Positions 56,476 to 64,000 of a DNA stretch of 64,000 bases are shown in pieces. Position 1 is the stretch's first letter, and each line of letters begins with the position of its first letter. Position numbers and translations under genes: made by a program. The DNA comes from Microstegium vimineum (lineage: Eukaryota > Streptophyta > Magnoliopsida > Poales > Poaceae): positions 40,677,923 to 40,741,922 of the forward strand of contig CM039131.1 in assembly GCA_022036555.1 (NCBI GenBank). The letters are read 5' to 3'. The notes beneath the pieces were generated by a model. That model saw only the letters and a list, made by a program, of their open reading frames with translations, did no database searches and was not told the DNA's origin.

Positions 56476-59400
56476 GAAACCTTCCAAGTCACACCGAGCA
56501 GAAAGTGAAAACCGTCAACCAGTGATTGCTTGGTCCTCTCGCTCTATCAAGTGTGTAGTGTGTCTTCGAAAGTGTGTAAAGCCTACTGTTGTGCTGCTGT
56601 ATATACAGATATTGCTTCCAAGACAGGCGTTTGGTGGTGTACATGTTGATGCTTGACGAGAAACATTCTTATGTGTAGCTAAGGGGGTCATACTGTTGTT
56701 GTTGTTGTTGTTGTTGATATTTAAGCAGACATTTTGTTCTTCTCCTGGTGTTGCTATTTTTGTCCCCGTCTCTTTGTTCCTTACTGCTGATTTAAGTTTT
56801 TATCCATGTGCATCTGTCATATTCTTTTCGCGTACAGCTTTTCGTAGCACCTGGATAGCCCCATACTTAAATTCCAAGCTCCTGAAACAGGTTCTGTCTG
56901 AAAAATATTGTGATTTGGTTACTGGTAAGAGGTGAAAGGTGAACATCAATTTTTTTTTGCAAGAATGTTTTTTAAAAAATATTATTTTTCTAAAAAACTC
57001 TCTAAGAAAAAAAAAGCAAGCGACGGCTATTCTTCAGTAGGATTGAGCGTACCTGCATGTTTTTTTTACGGCAAAAGCCTTCGGGGAGATCCCACAGTAA
57101 GATTTTTTTATTAAATTTAAGCAAACAAATGAAATATTAACTAAAGGCATCAAGCCAAACACAGAAACATGATGACCCAAGGTCGTTTAACGTACAGACT
57201 GGAGGTAGCACTGATTTTTGAAAATTGCTGGCTATGTTCTTGTGCCTATCCGGTCGAATTTGGAGTTTTGCTCGTTTTTGCATCCGCATTACCGCATTTA
57301 TGTGGCCTAGGGATGCTTATAATAGGTATGTAAACCGAGCGTCGCTTAGCTGGTTATGTTTGTTATGGTGAAATCAGTTCATTTGAATTCAAATTCTTCG
57401 CTTGACGCGTGTGCTCGATATAAGGAACTGGTTATAGGCTTCATTGCTTCAATAACATTCATTCAAAAGGAATTATCTCCCGAAAACATTGGCGTCTATA
57501 GTGTAGTGGGCCTCAACCCTCAACGTCCAGTTTCGTGCGGCCTGGGCCGAGTAGCAATGCTGTACTAGATTGGGCTGAAAACAGACAGGCCTCCGCATGT
57601 CTAGACTTCGGCAGTGACAGGCTGATAGCAGAAGGTTTGAATTTCCTTGAATCAGATGAGCGCTGGGCACTGACAGTGACATCTAGTCAAACTTCATAGG
57701 CTGTGAGAAGTACTGTACTCTGTTGGTCTGCCAATCACTACGACACTACCCAACCAATAATGTGAAAATTATTTTAAATAATATATGATGTATATATGTC
57801 TACAACTACAATTGCAAGCCATATTTTCGTTTTGTTAAGAGAACATAAGCCTTCTTTTGGGGGAATAAAAGATAAAAGATAGAGTTTGACCAACCATTAA
57901 TCTACATTGATGTGTTATTTCTGTGATCAAAATCGTAGGGTAATAATCATAAATATTTTTAGCACGAGTCTAAGAACATCAATTAGATCCACAATACCAG
58001 TCAAAATCTTTTTTCTAATGAAACTAAATGTCTTGTTTCAAGACGAGACACTATACTTTAATTAAGTGTTGATGCGAAGCTTTCAAACTTTTTCTTACAA
58101 ATAAAAATAAACACGTCTCAGGGATTACTTCTACAAGTCACAACACTGCTGCAGAATGGACATTGTCCTGTGAACTGAACGTAGATTCAAGTCCTGAATT
58201 TGGTGTAAGTGCTTATATAGTATTTTTCTAGATTTAATTTAACAGTGCTATTATGTAGCTATCCATTGATAGCAAGGCGTACCTATGATAACCTCGTCAA
58301 TCTTTACTCATGCTATTCATAAAGTGCGTGCGTCTTTGTTTGTACTCTGTCCCATGTTTTGAATGAAAAAAAAGACAGACCAGTGTCCTATGAACCGTAC
58401 TCCGTATGACGCCTAGCTAGTCAGGGTTCACCTCGCTATTTAAACTGTCCGAGTACGAGAAAACCGCCAGTAGTAGGCGCGGTAAATAGTACCCCAGTAC
58501 ACTACTGTACGTGTTGAGCGACGACCCTGCATCCTGCCGATGAAACCGCAGGCAGCGACTGGGCAATGTCACATCTTTTTTCTCCCTTCTCTCGTAGCCA
58601 GAGTCGGTCGTCAGACGATGGCAATAAATGTGCTCATCGTCCTCGCCGTGCCTGTTCCAGCCATCCGGCCGGTGCACCTCCGTACGTACGGGTCGGCGTG
58701 GAAACAGATCAAAACGTACGGGGCCCGCGCGCTGTTCGTCGTGGACCCCTGAGCCGGCCGGCCGGTGGTATATGGTCGTGGCGAGACGACGACGACGCCG
58801 CGCGCCGGGACCGGCGTTTGATTTCGCGGCCGGTGGGAAAACCAAGCGCGCTGCCGACGGCCATGCATGGTCGGCCATTCGAGAACCCTTGACGGCACGC
58901 ACAGATCCCGAATCATCGGGCCGGCTCGGGCGTTTACTGCGCACACGTACGTACGCATACGCATACAGTATACAGTATATATACACACACGTTTTACTGG
59001 TCCCGCCGTACGTAGGTACGTACGCCACGCCCACAGGCACCGACCGTTGCTGGTGAAAATCATGTTGAGTACGCGTACGTCCCTGGCTCCCCTGCTATAC
59101 CCCGGAGAAAATAATATCACTCTTTAGCACGGTTAGGTTACTGTGTGTGCTAGGAGTACATGCTATATAGGTACGTGGTTGCATATTGCATAGCGGACTC
59201 ATGTGTTTGGCCGGGCTCCCCGAGAGGCTCCTATAGAGGAGTTTGAAGTTGTTGTTTTTAAAGAAGTCATAAACTATTTTAAAAATGATTCTGGCCCCTC
59301 TATTTTTTACTTAAAAAAATAATTTCTCCACTAAAATATTTCGCAAGACTTTTCTCTATGAGCTAGAACCGAAGTTAGGAAGGAGGCCTACCAAACCGAC

Positions 59401-61063
59401 GCTATATGTAGCGTGAATTGCCGTTCGCAAACCCTAACAAACACGACAATAGGGGAAGGGCCAGCCAGCTAGCTGCTAGAGGCACGCTCGTACCGTAGTA
59501 CAGTGATCGAATTCCGGCCGAACAATCGGGTATGGACGACGCCGCATGCATAATGCATCAATGGTTGGTGCCATTTATTATAAAAGGCAATGGCAGATCA
59601 TCGTGTCGATCGTATCGATGGGAATGTATGGGAGGAGCAGGAGCTAGCCGCCTAGCCAACCAGCCAGCCAGTTCTCCAGCAAAAATGATCGAATCTGTGG
59701 ATGGTCCAAAGCCCTATACATAGGTACAAGGACGTACTCCGTATATCATGGTGTGTTTCGCCGTACCATTGCAAGAATCGACCGTGTCCATGCATGCATG
59801 CATGCACGCGTCGCATGCAGAATCATTGAGGAACTCTCGTGCATGCGCCGGCCGGTCACACACAACACAACACATGCATGCACGATAGCACGCCATCGCC
59901 AACACGTCGGCCCATAGCCTCAAGGTTGCCATTCCCTATCCCTACTACTAGTATAGGATATAATATTTGCACAATAGCTAGGGTTCTGACTATCTGATTC
60001 AAATTCACCGCTTCGATCCGTAGGCACTTTTTTTTAATTTTATTCTAAGATTTAACAAAGCTTCGTTTTAATGGTAGATGGTGCGCGCGTCTCTTAACGA
60101 CGAGACATGTGCAACGATTTCATCAACCTCCAGATCGGTTTATTATTCTGTCTTAGGAATGTGCTCGTGGAGTTTCATTAGAGTAAACATTAAATATGCA
60201 ATATTATAACGTATTAATGAAACGGTAAAAAATTAATAAAGTAGAGAACTCTTTTATACTACAAGGATGTTAGAAACTGGGACATGCATGAAATCTCCGG
60301 CCTTAAAACTAGCCTAAATGTCCACATATAATAGATTTAAAAAGGATCCAAATTAATAGGAGACAGATTATTCTTACGGGTACGTCCATCTTCCATTGAG
60401 AGAACTAAACCCATATAACTTGACACCGTTCGCTTCAGCTTATAAGTTAAAATTAGCTTATACTTCCTCCATCTCAAATTATAAGACATTCTTTGAAGGC
60501 TCCTAACACATGTAACCATTGAATTTACATTAAGATGTGTGTCCGATATGAATCTGTGTTAATGTGAATCTAATGGTTGATAAAAAAAAATCGTGTTCTC
60601 ACAGACACTCTTTTTTCATCCAAACTGACGCAGAGAATTCTACATCCACACAGACACAGTACTCCCCGTGGACGCAGAGAACTCTTTTTTCAGGTCAGAG
60701 CTTGTACACAAACACAAACACACACAAACGGAAACCGAAACCGAAACCATGTACAGTACACACGCAGAGGCAAGGCAAAAGACCTGAAAAGAGTTGACAC
60801 ATGATTCACCGGAGCAATGCCACGGCTAGTGAGCAGTCGCAAAAACCTCTTGCTCTAGGGCACAGACTACGTACTGTCACACGCCAACTCCCGCATCCAT
60901 CCGGTCGTTGCGTACAGGCACGTACATACGCCATCGTCCCAAGACAGGCGGCATGTGTACGTATACTGTATGTACGTACGCGTACGCAGACGGACGCATG
61001 CAGAGAATAAAACGCGGTCACGTACGTCTAGTCTACTACACTCCGGTGACAGGTGGAGCAAAG
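56476..61063. other. intergenic region between remorin and MYB
   Basis: It begins with the remorin 3' UTR, including a TGT repeat at 56694-56716. Then comes AT-rich sequence (56900-58400) and a GC-rich, CGTACG- and CATGCATG-rich stretch (58500-59930). The open frames at 58417-59120 overlap on both strands and match no family. A partial Stowaway-like CTTCCTCCATCTCAAATTAT lies near 60463. No RNA gene was found. Confidence 0.5.
56694..56716. repeat. TGT trinucleotide microsatellite
   Basis: About seven and a half TGT units, about 220 bp after the remorin stop, probably within or just beyond its 3' UTR. Confidence 0.85.
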
Positions 61064-62357
61064 CTACTCAAACGGAGCGAACAGGCAGCAGGGCGCCTCG
61101 GCGAACTCGTCGGCCTGCGGGAACACCGACGAGAACACGCCGAGCCGGCCGTGCCCGTGCAGCAGCGCGAACTCATCCATGGCCAGGTCCAGGAACGCCT
61201 GGTAGTCGTCGTCCGCCGCCGCGTCGGTCCCGTAGGTCGACGCGGCCGAGGAATCGTCGCCGCCGCCGCCGAGCTCAGCAGGCAGCGCCTGAGCCGCCGC
61301 ACTACTGGCCCTGGCCTCCGGACCCTGCTGCACGGTGGCGGCGCCGCGGAAAGAGTCCCCGACCTCGGAGTTCCAGAGGCGCAGGAAGATGTCGGGCGCC
61401 GCATGCTCGGCGACGGCGGACGAGGAGGAGGAGGAGGCGGTGGCGGAGGTGATGGTGGTCGTGGCCGAGGACGAGAGCAGGGAGAGCCGCGCCTCGGCCT
61501 CGAGGCGGGCGGTCTCCCACTGGGCCATGTGGCGGGCGGCGGGGCAGGACGCCGCGGCGTCCGCCGTGGCGAGCTGGGCAGCGGCGGCAGCGCCCTCGCT
61601 GGCGACGGCGACGGTGACGGCGAGCGCCTCCTGGCGGATCTGCTTCTTCATGTGCGTGTTCCAGTAGTTCTTGATCTCGTTGTCCGTCCGGCCCGGCAGC
61701 TGTGCCGCGATCATGGACCACCTGATCAGGATCACAGCGTTCGTTCCAGCACGTAAGCGGGGGGGCACATGCATACTACTGTCTGTGTGTGTCTCAGTGT
61801 CTCTGTGTGCTCTAGATGCATGTTCGTGACATGAATGCACATGAGTGATGATGAGTTGCAGAGTGATGTGTGTGTATATACAATAAAGAGATGTAAGTAC
61901 TACAGAGCGAGCGCATGCATTGCTGAAGAGTACAGTAGTACTCCTACGTTGACGGCAGGAGTCCGCGTGAGGAGGGAGAAAGGAGAGAGCACGAGTTTAG
62001 ACGACTCACTTGTTGCCGACAATGGCGTGGAGCTGGAGGATGGAATTGTGCTCCTCGGGGGTGAAGGGCCCGCGCCTGATGTCCGGGCGCAGGTAGTTGG
62101 TCCACCGCAGCCGGCAGCTCTTGCCGCACCGGTTCAGCCCTGCAATGCAATGCAAGATCGCTCAATAAATGACGAGCCATGGATCGGAGGAGCAGACATG
62201 CAGAGAGCACGTAGTAGTACGTACCGGCGAGCTTGGGGAGCATGCGCCAGTTGCCGGGGCCGTTGGCCTGGACGTAGTCGACGAGTAGCTTGTCCTCCTC
62301 CGGCGCCCATGGCCCCTTCTTGATGCCCTTGCTGTCGCAGCACGGAGTCCTCCCCAT
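61064..62357 (-). CDS. R2R3-MYB transcription factor, three exons
   Basis: Exons 62357-62225, 62139-62010 and 61721-61064 join at the two intron positions usual for plant R2R3-MYBs to give 306 residues. R2 (about 14-62) has [31 protein letters not shown] and RLRWTNYL. R3 (about 67-113) has [34 protein letters not shown] and NYWNTHMKK, with Phe replacing the first Trp as normal. The bHLH-interaction signature is not seen in R3. The C terminus is Ala/Ser-rich with poly-Ser and poly-Ala runs, then an acidic, hydrophobic segment ([18 protein letters not shown]) that may be an activation domain. It resembles the MYB9/107/41/102 group in the MYB domain, but the subgroup is not certain. It acts in the nucleus on AC-type or MYB-core elements. 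Confidence 0.92.
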
Positions 62358-64000
62358 GGCGCTCGATCTCGATCGGCCGGTCGCTCTCCGGCCGTCTCCC
62401 TTCTCCCTCGGCGTCGGCGGCGGCAGCGACAGGAACGAGAAGTGAGGGGAGGAGCCTAGCTTGCTCATAAATGCCGAGACGGATTTTTATAGGCCGAGGA
62501 GACGGATCCCGGTGGCCATAAATGCGACGGATTTTCACCTGTTGGCTGGCTGTGGCCTGCGCGGCTGCTGACGACGAGACGAGAGTGAGGAAGGGAACGG
62601 CATGGCATCAATTATGAGGCGATCCACGGGCCATGCGCATGCATTTAATAGGGTGCGAGGTGCTTTCTTGCAAGTACGCCGGGTAGGGCCACAGGGGACT
62701 TGAATGCGGTAGGGGACGACCGGTTGTCTGTTGTTGCGCGCCGTACAACTGCCTTCCTGCCTACAGTAGCAAATTATCAGCACGCAGTCAAATTTTTAGT
62801 ACTGCTGCCCCGGTCCGAAAAAAAAAACGATATATAATATTATTTCATTCACAACAGAAATGAGTCTGATTTTGGTCCCCGTTTGGAAATGTAGGAAATC
62901 ATTGGGGGTGTTCCGATCTCGAAACGGGTCAGAATTAGTCCGAGGCTCCGTGCTGCAGAAGTCAGTGTACATCTACGGATGAAGTGAAAAGGAACAGAAC
63001 TACCAGAAAAAAAAAAGGATCACCGGCCGGCTAGCAGAAAATTCTTGGAGCGGTAGGGTAGGACGCTCCCACCCCACTCCTAGATCCGTGTCGTGTAACC
63101 TCTACTAGTAGTATGTAGGAGTAGGAGTAGATAGATTGATCCAAACAGGCCAGCAGCCGCGCTGGTACAGGAGCTGCACAACAGCAACGCAACGCACAGG
63201 GTCGGAGATGGGCGGTACTACTGCACTGCAGCTAAATTTAATAGTTGGGGGAAGGAGAGGACGATCGAGAGGAGAGGAAGGCCGGCCGATCCGCCCGGCC
63301 CGCCGATGGGACCGAGACGTGAAGCGGAGGTAGCCACCATAAATGAGGAGGTGCCACTGCCACTGCCACACGGGTGCGGCTCGGACTTTGGCGCGGCCGG
63401 GCGCCAGGCGGTGGCGGAAGCGGAGTGGGCCGCGGAAAGGGCAGCCCCGGCAGGCCGTCGCAGCGGGGGCGGACGAAATAAATGCAGTCCGCTGGCGGGG
63501 CGGACGGGCGGGCGTCGGGGTCGAGCTGGGGGAGAGCTGAGCGAGCCTGGGCATTTTACTGTTGCTGGTGGCAGCAGGCCAGAAGCGGGGGGCAAGGAGG
63601 CGTCCTGGTAGAAGCCGCACGGCAGGACGGTGGTGATTTAACGGGACAGGGAGTCGTGGCCGCCTGACCGGGTCGGTGTTGTCAAAGCCAGCCTGACATG
63701 CCCGAGTGCTACGGGATAGTACTTAGTACTAGAGGCTGATGGATGGACATGGACTGATGGGACCTTCCACGTTTCGTCTTTTGTCTTGTCTGCTGACTGG
63801 TGCCAAGTGCCTCTGCCGCCCCGTTTCGTCATCCATGTCCATGATTCATGAGAACCCTGCTTTCTGCTTTGATGATCTTCACTTCATGGAATCATGGCAT
63901 GCCCTTGTTCTACCCTTGTTCCATGTAGACTAGCTCCGGCTCCTAAGCCAGTGGAGCCGCACCAAACGCACATGGAAGGAGCCGTTTTCGTCGACGATGT
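62358..64000. other. MYB promoter side and intergenic region to the window end
   Basis: The first few hundred bases are the MYB 5' UTR and promoter. The segment 63150-63700 is GC-rich with overlapping open frames on both strands and no recognisable product. No gene is called. Confidence 0.45.
62484..62491 (-). promoter_or_regulatory. TATA box of the MYB gene (candidate)
   Basis: The minus strand reads GGCCTATAAAAATCC here, about 127 bp upstream of the ATG at 62357, which is a normal distance for a plant TATA promoter. Confidence 0.55.

Noticed and set aside
58417..59120. Open frames of 140-207 codons on both strands
   Set aside because: They overlap each other, are built on CGTACG and CGATCG-like repeats, and resemble no family.
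63105..63620. 171-codon minus frame near the window end
   Set aside because: Pro/Arg/Ala-rich low-complexity product, with equal openness on the opposite strand.
1..64000. CRISPR arrays, rRNA and tRNA genes
   Set aside because: No regularly spaced direct repeats, no rRNA blocks and no cloverleaf with A and B boxes were seen by eye; a tRNAscan run would be decisive.

Overview
The window is nuclear DNA of a grass, probably a panicoid or Andropogoneae-type genome. The reasons are compact GC-rich first exons next to AT-rich introns, introns with plant splice sites, a Sirevirus-type Copia retrotransposon with about 1.6-kb LTRs, PIF/Harbinger, LINE and MITE insertions, and plant-only gene families (remorin, R2R3-MYB, LRR receptor kinase, plant serpin). 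The species assignment is inference. There is no bacterial, organellar or CRISPR content. Most gene models were built by hand, by matching splice sites and checking that exon phases close.

Layout. 1-5412: a PIF/Harbinger-derived segment on the minus strand, with an intact two-exon DDE transposase (2585-3857) and a decayed Myb/SANT-like partner (1415-2488). 5413-18622: one complete 13.2-kb Copia element of the Sirevirus lineage on the minus strand, with both LTRs, PBS, PPT, a gag-pol frame carrying seven stops and one frameshift, and a long extra 3' ORF (7516-10254) carrying four stops. 18623-21607: intergenic DNA rich in small inverted-repeat elements, including a 639-bp fold-back element flanked by 9-bp direct repeats. 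21608-24017 (minus): an EF-hand nuclear-type protein gene. 24496-31454 (minus): a 13-exon LRR receptor-like pseudokinase gene of the At1g63430 type, whose intron 5 holds a 2.2-kb antisense LINE with a 12-bp target duplication. 34551-39410 and 41335-43685 (minus): a tandem pair of GT90/DUF821 glycosyltransferase genes with matching six-exon structure; the second has a frameshift near its C terminus. 44939-46103 (plus): a serpin with a single frameshift. 52593-56475 (plus): a five-exon remorin gene. 61064-62357 (minus): a three-exon R2R3-MYB gene. The remaining stretches are intergenic.

The host genes are not an operon or pathway cluster. Several of them (LRR pseudokinase, remorin, EF-hand, GT90) belong to membrane, signalling or secretory families, but this neighbourhood implies no functional link. 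The most unusual structure is inside the Sirevirus. GC-rich palindromic repeats of its LTR recur once more between pol and the 3' ORF, followed by a leader-like segment with a telo-box-type motif, as if the 3' ORF once had its own promoter. Its four premature stops are all readable as single C-to-T changes, which is consistent with methylation-driven decay.
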